This document shows, piece by piece, positions 1 to 7,933 of a stretch of 64,000 bases of DNA (its first letter is position 1; every line of letters starts with the position of its first letter). The notes below the pieces were generated by a model that saw only the letters and a program-made list of their open reading frames with translations, was not told the origin of the DNA and ran no database searches. The position numbers and the translations under genes were made by a program. The DNA comes from Proteobacteria bacterium ST_bin12 (GTDB lineage: Bacteria > Pseudomonadota > Gammaproteobacteria > Burkholderiales > Methylophilaceae): NCBI GenBank assembly GCA_002083635.1, contig MSXP01000001.1, forward strand, positions 186,001 to 250,000, written 5' to 3'.

Positions 1-88
1 GGCTTGAGTAGTCGTTAAAATCTCGCCCAGCAATACGTTGCTCATTGCCTTCGTTGGTTTGTTGTACTGATGCATCATCATGTTTCAT
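1..88 (-). CDS. Unknown protein, partial, N-terminal end only
   Basis: Only the first 29 codons are inside the window; the gene runs off the left edge. The start is supported by a near-consensus ribosome binding site (AAGGAGT, five bases before the ATG). The visible peptide is polar and contains QRIAGRDFNDY at residues 17-27. That is close to QRVAGRDYNEH, the last 11 residues of the repressor encoded just upstream on the same strand. No function can be assigned from so little sequence. The shared motif suggests that the two products interact or use a common short interaction element, which is an inference. Confidence 0.6.
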   Translation of the reverse strand, partial: MKHDDASVQQTNEGNEQRIAGRDFNDYSS

Positions 89-241
89 CCTGTACTCCTT
101 AAGTGATTAAAAAAATAAAACTCTAGATAAACCAATATTCAGCTACAGTCGGCTCTTTAGATACGGCTGCCAAAGTAGTAATTTATTTTTACGGTACTCA
201 GTTTTAAGATATTCTTGATTTTAACCTGACATCAAATTTCG

Positions 242-895
242 CTAGTGTTCATTGTAATCACGACCAGCCACACGCTGTGATGGACTAATATTGATTTGTA
301 CGGTTTTGGGCGATCGCCCTAAACTTGCCAACTTATCAGCAGGCTTGTTAACCTCAAAATGTGCTTTAGCGGCCTCTAACAAATTGCGACGCTGGTAGTC
401 AGGGTTGTCAGTCCATAAGTGTCCGTTGTAAAGCGCAAGCGCTAAACACCAATCTGCATCATTAGAATTTATACGCCCAAGAAAAGCATCGAGTTCGGTA
501 TTGTCCGCATTTAAATCGAGTAAGCCATCGCGAATGCGCAATAATAAATCTCGTGCCGTCGCATCATCTTCCAAAATAGCTAGACGAGCCACTGACACTT
601 GTAATCTCACTGCCTGCAACAACTCAATGTCAATCTTGGTAGCGCTGTACATAGTCCCTTCACCTGTCAACAACCAATCAATCGATACACTAAATGTACT
701 TTTAAGCTTGAATAAAAACTCATGCCCTGGTTTTTTAAGGCCACGCAATATGTCTCCCACAAACCCAGCGGAAGTGTCTAACCGCCGGGCAAACTCAGAC
801 TGATTGAGGCGGTGAAGCTGGATAATTTGCGCCAAACGCGCAGAAAATGCATCGGCATATAGTGTTGTAGATTCTGAAAGGACTTGATTTGTCAT
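242..895 (-). CDS. CI-type phage repressor-like HTH regulator
   Basis: A 217-residue protein with a lambda-repressor-type helix-turn-helix. The recognition region is about residues 32-52 (QSEFARRLDTSAGFVGDILR), followed by SIDWLLTGEG (71-80), a signature of the phage CI repressor HTH family. The remainder is helical with no recognisable peptidase domain, so it does not look like a LexA/CI self-cleaving repressor. The last 11 residues, QRVAGRDYNEH, match a segment near the N-terminus of the next gene downstream. It diverges from a Ner-like regulator across a 115-bp control region, the layout of transposable-phage immunity regions. A TATACT box lies only 10 bases upstream of the ATG and no clear ribosome binding site is present, so the mRNA may be nearly leaderless. 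Confidence 0.75.
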   Translation of the reverse strand: MTNQVLSESTTLYADAFSARLAQIIQLHRLNQSEFARRLDTSAGFVGDILRGLKKPGHEFLFKLKSTFSVSIDWLLTGEGTMYSATKIDIELLQAVRLQVSVARLAILEDDATARDLLLRIRDGLLDLNADNTELDAFLGRINSNDADWCLALALYNGHLWTDNPDYQRRNLLEAAKAHFEVNKPADKLASLGRSPKTVQINISPSQRVAGRDYNEH

Positions 896-899
896 TTAT

Positions 900-965
900 T
901 TAAAGAGTATAGTTTGTGCTGTAATTGAAAGTTTGTTTAATTATTAATAATAGATTACTCTTTAA
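900..965. promoter_or_regulatory. Divergent operator/promoter region between the CI-like and Ner-like genes
   Basis: TTAAAGAGTA at 900-909 and its exact reverse complement TACTCTTTAA at 956-965 form a 10-bp inverted repeat 46 bp apart. Each arm sits by one gene start. The left arm overlaps a TATACT -10-like box (reverse strand, 906-911) for the repressor. The right arm lies just downstream of a possible forward promoter (TTGAAA 925-930, TAATAG 948-953). The arms are good candidates for operator half-sites bound by one or both regulators. The assignment is inferred from position and symmetry. Confidence 0.5.
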
Positions 966-1010
966 TTATATTAGTAGTCAACATTTACATTAACTTTTTG
1001 ATATTAAGCT

Positions 1011-1298
1011 ATGGATGCCATCGACATTATTTATCAGCTACAACGCTTAGGAAAATCACAAACACGGCTGGCGCGTGAGCTGGGTGTTTCTAGCGGCGTA
1101 GTGAACAATGTCATTCATGGGCGCGTGACTGCACACCCCATTGCTGCACACATTGCTACGCTAATAGGGTTCAAAGTTGAAGAATTGTGGCCGAGTCAAT
1201 ACGCCTTTAAACCGCGCGGACCTTCAAAACGCCGTCGTGCTGCTGCGCTGACTAAAGATAATGTGGCAGTGAGCACTGCTACTGAATGTTTGGAGTAA
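1011..1298 (+). CDS. Ner-like HTH transcriptional regulator
   Basis: A 95-residue DNA-binding protein. The helix-turn-helix spans about residues 16-38 (SQTRLARELGVSSGVVNNVI), and ELWPSQY (58-64) is typical of the Ner/Nlp family of transposable phage Mu and relatives. In Mu, Ner represses early transcription next to the divergent repressor gene, and the same geometry is seen here. The C-terminus is basic (KPRGPSKRRR). Codon use looks like the host genes rather than the AT-rich recombinases downstream. A rho-independent terminator follows at 1373-1402. No transposase of Mu type is visible, so this is a regulator pair on an island and not proof of a Mu-like prophage. Confidence 0.75.
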   Translation: MDAIDIIYQLQRLGKSQTRLARELGVSSGVVNNVIHGRVTAHPIAAHIATLIGFKVEELWPSQYAFKPRGPSKRRRAAALTKDNVAVSTATECLE

Positions 1299-1372
1299 AG
1301 CCATGACATAAAACAAGCGATGCTTTATATTTTTGAGCTTGAATCAAAAACTAAAACATAGGCGGAAACGAA

Positions 1373-1402
1373 AAAAGCCCAGAGCGGGAACTTTGGGCTT
1401 TT
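1373..1402 (+). terminator. Rho-independent terminator after the Ner-like gene
   Basis: AAAAGCCCAGAG pairs with CTTTGGGCTTTT (12 bp, one G-T wobble) across the six-base loop CGGGAA. A-tracts on the left arm and T-tracts on the right make it potentially bidirectional. Confidence 0.75.
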
Positions 1403-1640
1403 AGGTAAACAGTCAAACTTGAGACATTCTCGACTGTATACATTGTCTTTCCAAATCAAATCGATGTCAAGCTCTCGCTTGATCTCATGGGCTGGTTTTT
1501 GCCCTAAATTTAGGAAATATGATGCAACATTCAATCACCACCATACGTTTAGTCAGCAAGTTACTAAACGAATCCCAGTACATACTCACCGCAATAGTTC
1601 TAAATGCACCATTAATCACACTTAGCGGTGGTGTTAGCTT
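1403..1640. other. Leader region of the recombinase operon with symmetric sequences
   Basis: No gene is supported here. Two symmetric elements are visible. One is a 12-bp perfect palindrome CCTAAATTTAGG at 1503-1514. The other is an 8-bp perfect inverted repeat CGTTTAGT (1546-1553) and ACTAAACG (1563-1570) with a 9-bp spacer. The second has the size of a tyrosine-recombinase core site, but it could also be an operator or a hairpin in the operon leader. CGTTTAG recurs at 7802-7808 in the right-hand junction. Confidence 0.4.
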
Positions 1641-3074
1641 ATGTTGAAAAATTCGGTTGCAAAAGCAAAAGTAGAGATAATTAAAACGTTTGAATTGTAT
1701 GAGCCTACCTCAGATTTATATCAAATGAAATCATCTCTGACACGTAAATCTCTTGGAGCTAGTTGTATTTATGGCAAATCCAAAACTGATAATTTCTTCT
1801 TAGAGTGCTATAACCACTTCCCCTTATTAATAAACCCAGATGGCTCACTTTGGACAGAAGCTAACCGCTACTTACTAAGTCATCTCGTAAGTGTTATTCC
1901 TGTGAGGCCTCGTACATTAGAGAGTATTGCTGGCGATCTAAAGCATTTTCGGGATTGGTTGCTAAATGAAAATATTGATTTTTTAAATATTACAGTTAGA
2001 CCAAGGTCGCGACCTACCTATCGATATTGTGCGTATTTACATGACGAATTACGAATGCATAAAACACAGTCAAGCACAGCTAAGCGAAGAATGAGTAGTG
2101 TGCAAAATTTTTATAGGTGGCTAGGTGAGGACGGATATGAGTTTGGGTACCCGCTCTGGATTGAAAGTGATGCAAAATATTTCTTCCAAGATTCACATGG
2201 ATTTCAACGTTCAAAATCTTATAAGAGCACGGACTTGACGCGTACATTTAAGACGCCGAAAAATAGCAATGATTATTCAGATCGCATTGAAGATGGCGGC
2301 CGCTTAAGACCATTGCCAGAAGATGAGCAAGTTGCCTTGGTTGAGTCTCTTCGAGCCGTAGGCAATATCGAAATGTTACTGAGTTTTATGTTTGCACTTA
2401 CCACAGGAGCAAGGTTACAAACGGTTTTTACCTTGCGCAAAAGTAACTTTGCAGAACTCTTACCAAAAGAAACGGATTGTAAGCGACTTCTTATAGGTGC
2501 AGGAACTTTAGTTAATACTAAGAATAATAAGCAGATGGTTCTATTGGTGCCAATGTGGCTCTATAAGCGTGTGCAAATATATATAAATTCTGAACGATAT
2601 AAACGTCGGCTTAGCTGGAATCTAAACGCCTATAAAAATGAAGATGAACAATATGTTTTTCTGACTAAGGCTGGACGCCCATATTACATGGCTAGCCAAG
2701 ATGAAAATTTATCTAAATATCGAGATCCACCGCGAGGTAATGCGATAACACAATTTTTACTGCAACAACTAAAGCCATATATGAAGGAATGCGGGCATAA
2801 CTTTGAATTTAGTTTTCATGATTTAAGAGCTACTTTTGGTATGAATTTGTTAGCTGGGAAGTTACTAGACTACAAGCTTGGAGGGGTCTCGACTGATAAC
2901 CAAAAGCACTTCTTTCAATTGCTGAACTATGTAAAAGAACGTATGGGACATAGTCATCACCGTACAACGGAGGCTTACTTAAATTATAGACAAAAGTATC
3001 ATTTGGCTTTGCATGTTCAAACTGAATATGAAAGTTACCTAGAAAGATTAATGGGTCAAGGTGGTAATCAGTGA
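1641..3074 (+). CDS. Tyrosine recombinase/integrase, first of trio (catalytically complete)
   Basis: A 477-residue site-specific recombinase. A core-binding (SAM-like) region lies at about residues 85-165 and the catalytic domain at about 235-455. Visible catalytic residues are Arg I in TTGAR (R258), the HDLR motif (H393, R396), the third-motif His in MGHS (H437) and the nucleophile in EAYLNY (Y446, nine residues after H437 as in XerD). Its stop overlaps the GTG start of the next gene by four bases, so the recombinases are translationally coupled. The DNA is AT-rich compared with the core genes to the right. It corresponds best to TnpA of Tn554-type systems, or to the first enzyme of a recombinase trio. 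Confidence 0.85.
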   Translation: MLKNSVAKAKVEIIKTFELYEPTSDLYQMKSSLTRKSLGASCIYGKSKTDNFFLECYNHFPLLINPDGSLWTEANRYLLSHLVSVIPVRPRTLESIAGDLKHFRDWLLNENIDFLNITVRPRSRPTYRYCAYLHDELRMHKTQSSTAKRRMSSVQNFYRWLGEDGYEFGYPLWIESDAKYFFQDSHGFQRSKSYKSTDLTRTFKTPKNSNDYSDRIEDGGRLRPLPEDEQVALVESLRAVGNIEMLLSFMFALTTGARLQTVFTLRKSNFAELLPKETDCKRLLIGAGTLVNTKNNKQMVLLVPMWLYKRVQIYINSERYKRRLSWNLNAYKNEDEQYVFLTKAGRPYYMASQDENLSKYRDPPRGNAITQFLLQQLKPYMKECGHNFEFSFHDLRATFGMNLLAGKLLDYKLGGVSTDNQKHFFQLLNYVKERMGHSHHRTTEAYLNYRQKYHLALHVQTEYESYLERLMGQGGNQ

Positions 3075-4996
3075 TCTGGAGTGAGCGTGAAACAATAGTA
3101 TTTCAGTTCGAGGAATTATCTCACTCTGATATTGATGAGATTGATTTAATCGAAATTTCAAAAGTGAGGGTGGTGATTCCAGGATATAAGTATCCTGTAG
3201 ACATAGGGTCATGGTGCTATACCAGCAGGAAAAAGCCGAATAGAGCTACAAATTCAGAGAAATGCACTTTGATTATGGTCAATTTGGCCAGTTTTCGTAA
3301 AGATAGAGAAGATTTTGTTCGTAGATATTTGAGATATTTATATAGCCACTTAAGCATTGGAAAATCCCCCAAGTCGCTACAAACAGCGGTTTGGATGTTT
3401 TCTAGATTTGTAGCATGGTGTGATGCTGAATTTCCTCAAGCTTTAGATCATTTTAAATTCATCAATGAAGCAATTTATGGGTATTCAGAGATGCTAATAA
3501 AAAAATCAAGGTCAAGCAAAATTAGCGTTAACACAGCAGCAGTTTTACAAGTGATAGCAATGAACGCCCTGAATAATATGTACGATGAAAAATATGGAGT
3601 ATTGTTTGAGGGAGTTCGGAGAATAAGTAAATCGCACCTTGCGACAAAAGTTACGGAGCCTCCAACCGAAGCAGATGCAGCAAAGGCGTTACTTATTTAT
3701 AGAAATTTGTTTGAACAGCTAACAGATTTCGTCTTAAATTTTTCAAAATTTCCAATGCAATTGAAGTTAGAAAATAAGAGTTTTTGGTTTTTCCCAAATG
3801 AAATTCCATTTGCAAGTTGTGCCGTATCGAAGCGTGGGTACTTAACAAGAAAAACATTTGTGGCCTATAACCTTGAGGAGGGAAGACTAAATTCAGAGTT
3901 GGAAATATATCAAAAGTTAGATGCTACCAAAAACGATAGAAGACGTAGAAGTGCGAAAGAGATTTACTCTCGAGCACTCAGGAAGGTCGAGGCAGCTAAT
4001 CAGGATAGATTTCATCATCGTCGGATACTAGCTGCAACGTTAGCTCAACAAAGTTTCATCATGTTGTTTGCTGCGAATAGTGCAATGGGGGCTGGTCAAA
4101 TGTCGGCCTTGCCTTGGGAAGGCGACGAGTACGAAGTATTAAATGAACGGCAAGGATTTAAGACTATTAAATATCGGGCAAATGGAAAATTAGTTACATT
4201 TTTAATCGCAACTATTTTTTATGGGCAATTTCGAATTTATCTAAGATTGAGAAAGTATCTTTTAGATGCTTACCCCAATGAGGTTTGTAATCATTTATTT
4301 TTTATGATTAGTTCTGAGAAAATAAAAGAAATTTCAATGGATATGTCGCACTACTTTAATAGTCGTATTAAGCGGCTATTTGATTATGATATTCAAATCG
4401 GCACAAGGCAATTAAGAGCTTTTAAAAGTGACTGGTTACTTCGCAATACTGATCTAATAACTACAGCTATGGTGCTGCAGAACACTCCGGAAACTGTATT
4501 GAAACACTATACTGCGGGGTCTGAATCCGTCGCAGTGGAAGAGTTGACATCATATTTTGATGGGTTCAAAAAGAAACTTGTTATTAGCACTTCTGATGCT
4601 TCAACTCCAATAGGAGTAGGGCAGTGCACTTCAATTAATTCACCAGCAGCTATAGCAGAGAACGGCAGCTTTGAACCCGACTGTATAAAGCCAGAGGGCT
4701 GCTTTTTTTGCGAGAATTATGCAGTTCATTCAGATTCAACAGACTTTAAAAAAATAATAAGTTACAGGTATCTTCTAGAGCAAACCAAACAATTGGCTGA
4801 CTCTGAGCAACATTTTCATCGATTGTTTAATCCAGTTCTATCAAAAATAAATAATGTGATTGAAGCAATAAAATCATCAGGAAATATTACTGAGGACCAA
4901 TGCAGTTCTATTGTTCGACAAGTTTATGAGTTTGAGCAGTTAGATATTTTCTGGCAGAGGAAGCTCGATTTTCTAATTGAATTGGATATCCTATGA
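3071..4996 (+). CDS. Tyrosine recombinase-like protein, second of trio, degenerate active site
   Basis: A 641-residue member of the tyrosine recombinase fold, similar in size to Tn554 TnpB. The catalytic positions are largely replaced. MGAGQMSAL has Gln343 where Arg I is expected. RQLR (446-449) has Arg in place of the first His, and LQNTPETVLKHY has Asn471 instead of His/Trp. Only Arg II (R449) and the Tyr (Y480) remain. A C-terminal cysteine cluster (C519, C538, C544, C547) looks like a zinc site. It starts with GTG overlapping the previous stop and ends overlapping the next ATG. It probably acts as a structural or regulatory partner in the recombination complex rather than as an independent recombinase (inference). 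Confidence 0.8.
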   Translation: MIWSERETIVFQFEELSHSDIDEIDLIEISKVRVVIPGYKYPVDIGSWCYTSRKKPNRATNSEKCTLIMVNLASFRKDREDFVRRYLRYLYSHLSIGKSPKSLQTAVWMFSRFVAWCDAEFPQALDHFKFINEAIYGYSEMLIKKSRSSKISVNTAAVLQVIAMNALNNMYDEKYGVLFEGVRRISKSHLATKVTEPPTEADAAKALLIYRNLFEQLTDFVLNFSKFPMQLKLENKSFWFFPNEIPFASCAVSKRGYLTRKTFVAYNLEEGRLNSELEIYQKLDATKNDRRRRSAKEIYSRALRKVEAANQDRFHHRRILAATLAQQSFIMLFAANSAMGAGQMSALPWEGDEYEVLNERQGFKTIKYRANGKLVTFLIATIFYGQFRIYLRLRKYLLDAYPNEVCNHLFFMISSEKIKEISMDMSHYFNSRIKRLFDYDIQIGTRQLRAFKSDWLLRNTDLITTAMVLQNTPETVLKHYTAGSESVAVEELTSYFDGFKKKLVISTSDASTPIGVGQCTSINSPAAIAENGSFEPDCIKPEGCFFCENYAVHSDSTDFKKIISYRYLLEQTKQLADSEQHFHRLFNPVLSKINNVIEAIKSSGNITEDQCSSIVRQVYEFEQLDIFWQRKLDFLIELDIL

Positions 4997-6993
4997 AGAA
5001 ATTAAACGTAGCTAATATCAATGATATTTCCTCCATTGATGAATTTGGTGCAAATGATGATTATTTTAAGTTTAGCAGAAGTGAGGTTTTAAGAAGGCCA
5101 AGTGATGATTTTGTGATTTCACATAGCCATTCAGGTAATGTAATTTCTACCTATGCATCTGATGTATGGGACTTAACACCATACGATGCTTACGGTGGCA
5201 TTTCGCAATTAAAGTTGATATTTAGTTCTTTGCCACATGCTGCAATTCAAGATGCAAAGTGGTTGGTATTTCTAATTATGCATCATACAAACACAGGGAG
5301 AATAGCAGGATTATCTGCGAATACTATTTCTGGATACATGAAATCTGTGCGAGCCATAGCGTTTTTTGCTCACGCTCACGAAGCCGATTTTTTTACTACT
5401 CTTACTGATGAAGCTCAATTAATTAACTTAGTTGGTAGTTTGAAGAGCAAAGGTCAGCTATATATGCTGTCTCGTATCGTAAGCCATTTGCATAAAATTG
5501 GAAGTAAAAAATCTGGGGTAAGAGTGCTACGTGCAATCGCAATAATTAATATTAAGCGCAAGTTATTGCAATTCAATAATAGCGAGCAGTATTCCGTTAT
5601 TCCGCCGAGAATATTAAGTGAATTTGTAATAGAGCTAAGTTGTTTCATTGATGATATCCATGAATGCCAAAGGCAACTGAACGGATTCCTAGAGTTAATA
5701 TTACACAATAAGGCATACGCTAGAAGCAAAAGTGCACAATTTAATCTTGGCTATAATGCCTTTACTTATGAACCTATTTTCTCTGAAGGCGCTCAAGCAT
5801 TCGGTTTAAATGATTTATTTAACAGGTACGAGATTTATAATTTACCGAATTTATCTTTATTGATTAATCGCACGCTAGATGCTTGTCGGCAGATGTTGCA
5901 TGTATATAGCGGTATGCGAAGATCGGAGGTGTTGAACCTTAAGCTTGGTTGCTTAAGATCAGAGCTTAACTCTAATAAAACATCCTTCCGAATATACGGC
6001 GAAACAAGTAAGCACATAGGCCAAAGAAAAGCCGTATCATGGGTAACCAGTAAAGAGGTAGTGAAGGCTGTTACTGTTGCCGAAATGCTCTCGAAAACGA
6101 TTGGAGATTATGCTGGGCTAGAGCTAGCAGCTATTCCGCTATTTATATCTACTAGATACCTCGGGTTTAGCGCACCTCACAAAAAAGACAGAAATATGAT
6201 TTACGTTTCAACACCCCAGTCTAAAAATCAGGAGGTGTTCCAATATTTTGATAAGGAAAAATATAAAATAACTAAGGAGGATTTTCTTGAATTAGAAAAG
6301 ATAGATCCATTTCGCGCTTGGGGTGCGTCAGAAAAATTTAAAGTTGGAGCAATTTGGCGATTTACGACTCATCAATTCCGACGATCACTAGCATTTTATG
6401 TGGCGCAAAGTGCCTTAGTATCATTGCCTTCTTTAAGGCGGCAACTAAAGCATTTAAGTAGAGAAATGACTATGTACTATTGCAAGGCTGCCGTGTCAGA
6501 AGAGTCGTTTGGAGATGAGGGTCATATATCAAAAATGGTTAATGCTATAAAACCTGAAGCTGATGCCGCAGCTTACATCAATGAAGTTTTTTTCTCTCAA
6601 GAATCTTTATTTGGGGCTCATGGCAAGTTTGTAGAAAACCGCATTAGAAATCAAGAATCCTTAAAGACTTTTACCGAAAGTCGCGGAGCACTTCTGGTTC
6701 GATTTAAGAAGGGAGAGTTAGCTTATAAAACAACTCCACTTGGCGCATGCATTTCAGCTGCGCCCTGTGACAAAAAGGCCACAAGAGAAATCGCTGCCTG
6801 CATTAGTTGCGACAAAGCAGTGCTGAAACTTTCTAAATTGGATAATGTAATAAAACGTCAAACATTGTTTGTAGAAGATTGTAAAGCTATTGACGCACAC
6901 AGCGTTGATTTTAGAAGTGAAGCGGCGGAGCTAAAGCTGCTAACGCAATTCAGAGATGTTATTTTGATGAGGATTAAGGAAAAAAATGGATAA
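4993..6993 (+). CDS. Tyrosine recombinase, third of trio (catalytically complete)
   Basis: A 666-residue recombinase with a long N-terminal region and a catalytic domain at about residues 290-500. Catalytic residues visible are R309 in SGMRRSEVL, H460 and R463 in THQFRRS, H487 in LKHLS, and Y496 in MTMYYCK (nine residues after H487). A C-terminal cysteine cluster (C586, C592, C603, C606) parallels the one in the second recombinase. The gene overlaps its upstream neighbour by ATGA and the next gene by eight bases, so all four genes form one operon. Two complete enzymes and one degenerate one suggest a heteromeric recombination machine. The proteins are much larger than those usually described for RIT elements. 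Confidence 0.8.
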   Translation: MKKLNVANINDISSIDEFGANDDYFKFSRSEVLRRPSDDFVISHSHSGNVISTYASDVWDLTPYDAYGGISQLKLIFSSLPHAAIQDAKWLVFLIMHHTNTGRIAGLSANTISGYMKSVRAIAFFAHAHEADFFTTLTDEAQLINLVGSLKSKGQLYMLSRIVSHLHKIGSKKSGVRVLRAIAIINIKRKLLQFNNSEQYSVIPPRILSEFVIELSCFIDDIHECQRQLNGFLELILHNKAYARSKSAQFNLGYNAFTYEPIFSEGAQAFGLNDLFNRYEIYNLPNLSLLINRTLDACRQMLHVYSGMRRSEVLNLKLGCLRSELNSNKTSFRIYGETSKHIGQRKAVSWVTSKEVVKAVTVAEMLSKTIGDYAGLELAAIPLFISTRYLGFSAPHKKDRNMIYVSTPQSKNQEVFQYFDKEKYKITKEDFLELEKIDPFRAWGASEKFKVGAIWRFTTHQFRRSLAFYVAQSALVSLPSLRRQLKHLSREMTMYYCKAAVSEESFGDEGHISKMVNAIKPEADAAAYINEVFFSQESLFGAHGKFVENRIRNQESLKTFTESRGALLVRFKKGELAYKTTPLGACISAAPCDKKATREIAACISCDKAVLKLSKLDNVIKRQTLFVEDCKAIDAHSVDFRSEAAELKLLTQFRDVILMRIKEKNG

Positions 6994-7354
6994 TTTAGAT
7001 GATTATTGGTTAGCCCTAGATCGACTTAAAAAGAATAAGCCTTTAATCTTGCCAAAAAATAGTTTAATCAATAAGGATACGGTGGCGCTGGAAGCAGGAA
7101 GAAAACGTGGTTCAATTAAGAAATCCAGAAGTAACTTTAATGAGCTTATTTTAGCTATTCAACTGGCAGCAGAGTTGACACCAAATGCGTCGAAAGATCT
7201 AAAGTGCCAGCTGGAAAATGTGCGAACACAAAAAGATAACTATCGTGATTTCTATCATCAATCACTAAATCGTGAGCTGATGCTCATAGAGCGGCTTGCG
7301 CAACTTGAGAAACTATTAAAAAGATATGTTAATGTAACGCCAATTAAAAGCTAA
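6986..7354 (+). CDS. Small TnpC-like coiled-coil accessory protein
   Basis: A 122-residue basic, helical protein. Residues about 30-50 (TVALEAGRKRGSIKKSR) resemble a DNA-binding segment, and about 75-115 look like a coiled coil rich in Glu/Leu/Arg. Size and position match TnpC (about 125 residues) of Tn554-type transposons, which follows the recombinases and helps set efficiency or orientation of insertion. A good ribosome binding site (AAGGA) lies inside the end of the third recombinase gene, and the start overlaps that gene by eight bases. The assignment rests on size, context and helical character, not on strong motifs. Confidence 0.6.
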   Translation: MDNLDDYWLALDRLKKNKPLILPKNSLINKDTVALEAGRKRGSIKKSRSNFNELILAIQLAAELTPNASKDLKCQLENVRTQKDNYRDFYHQSLNRELMLIERLAQLEKLLKRYVNVTPIKS

Positions 7355-7368
7355 TTGGGCCTTACTTT

Positions 7369-7788
7369 ATGTGGATTCAAAAAGAAATACTTCTAAATCC
7401 TCGACCAAGAGGATTTCATCTAATTACTAATGAGATAGAAAATTGTATTCCTGAACTTAAAACTATAAATCTGGGAATATTAAATCTGTTTATTAAGCAT
7501 ACTTCCGCTTCAATTACGATTAATGAAAACGCAGCCCCAGATGTACGTGTTGATTTCGAAAGTTACTTTAATCAGGCAGTGCCAGAAAATGAACCCTACT
7601 ATCGACACTTGGATGAAGGGTCAGACGATATGCCCGCCCATATTAAAGGCAGCATTTTGGGTTGCAGTCTGAATATTCCTATTAAAAATGGTCATCTTAA
7701 TTTAGGTACGTGGCAGGGAATTTATCTTTGCGAACACAGAAATCATGGTGGAAGAAGGGAATTTGTGGTGACTATAAATGGAGATTAG
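7369..7788 (+). CDS. yjbQ: YjbQ/UPF0047 family protein, element-borne complete copy
   Basis: A complete 139-residue YjbQ-family protein, a family annotated as secondary thiamine-phosphate synthase whose cellular role is uncertain. Family motifs are present: KHTSAS (43-48), DDMPAH (86-91) and WQGIYLCEHR (115-124). The gene starts 14 bases after the TnpC-like gene, reads the same way and shares the AT-rich composition of the recombinases, which suggests it travels with them. A second, truncated yjbQ with host-like composition follows about 150 bp downstream. The simplest reading is that the element inserted into the host yjbQ and supplies a replacement (inference). Confidence 0.8.
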   Translation: MWIQKEILLNPRPRGFHLITNEIENCIPELKTINLGILNLFIKHTSASITINENAAPDVRVDFESYFNQAVPENEPYYRHLDEGSDDMPAHIKGSILGCSLNIPIKNGHLNLGTWQGIYLCEHRNHGGRREFVVTINGD

Positions 7789-7933
7789 GTTCTTTATTCA
7801 TCGTTTAGCATATGGACAAAAATCTCAAAAACTATCTGTATTAGGTGGGAAGTATATGGACAAAGGTTTAAAGTTAAAACCTAGGTTTTATAAGGCATTA
7901 CGAAGTCCATTTTGTCTCAATATAATCCGTATA
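7789..7933. other. Probable island junction with direct, inverted and palindromic repeats
   Basis: This stretch separates the complete yjbQ from the truncated one. It holds an 11-bp direct repeat ATATGGACAAA at 7810-7820 and 7854-7864. A degenerate inverted copy, TTTGTCTCAATAT, is at 7911-7923, and a 16-bp perfect palindrome TAAAACCTAGGTTTTA is at 7875-7890. Such an arrangement would fit recombinase-binding sites around an attachment site. The exact crossover point cannot be set because the left end of the element is not in the window. Confidence 0.45.

Noticed and set aside
242..1298. Intact Mu-like prophage
   Set aside because: Only a repressor/Ner-type pair is visible; no transposase A/B, lysis or head genes are in the window.
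1325..1534. Reverse open frame of 69 codons in the recombinase leader
   Set aside because: It runs through the terminator, has no ribosome binding site and no recognisable sequence features.
1352..7885. TAAAACATAGG (1352-1362) and TAAAACCTAGG (7875-7885) as attL/attR cores
   Set aside because: Ten of eleven bases match, but at this AT content such a match between two gaps of a few hundred bases is expected by chance about one time in three.
7778..7933. Upstream extension of the yjbQ remnant frame as a real fusion protein
   Set aside because: The first 52 codons show no similarity to YjbQ or another family and cover the repeat-rich junction.
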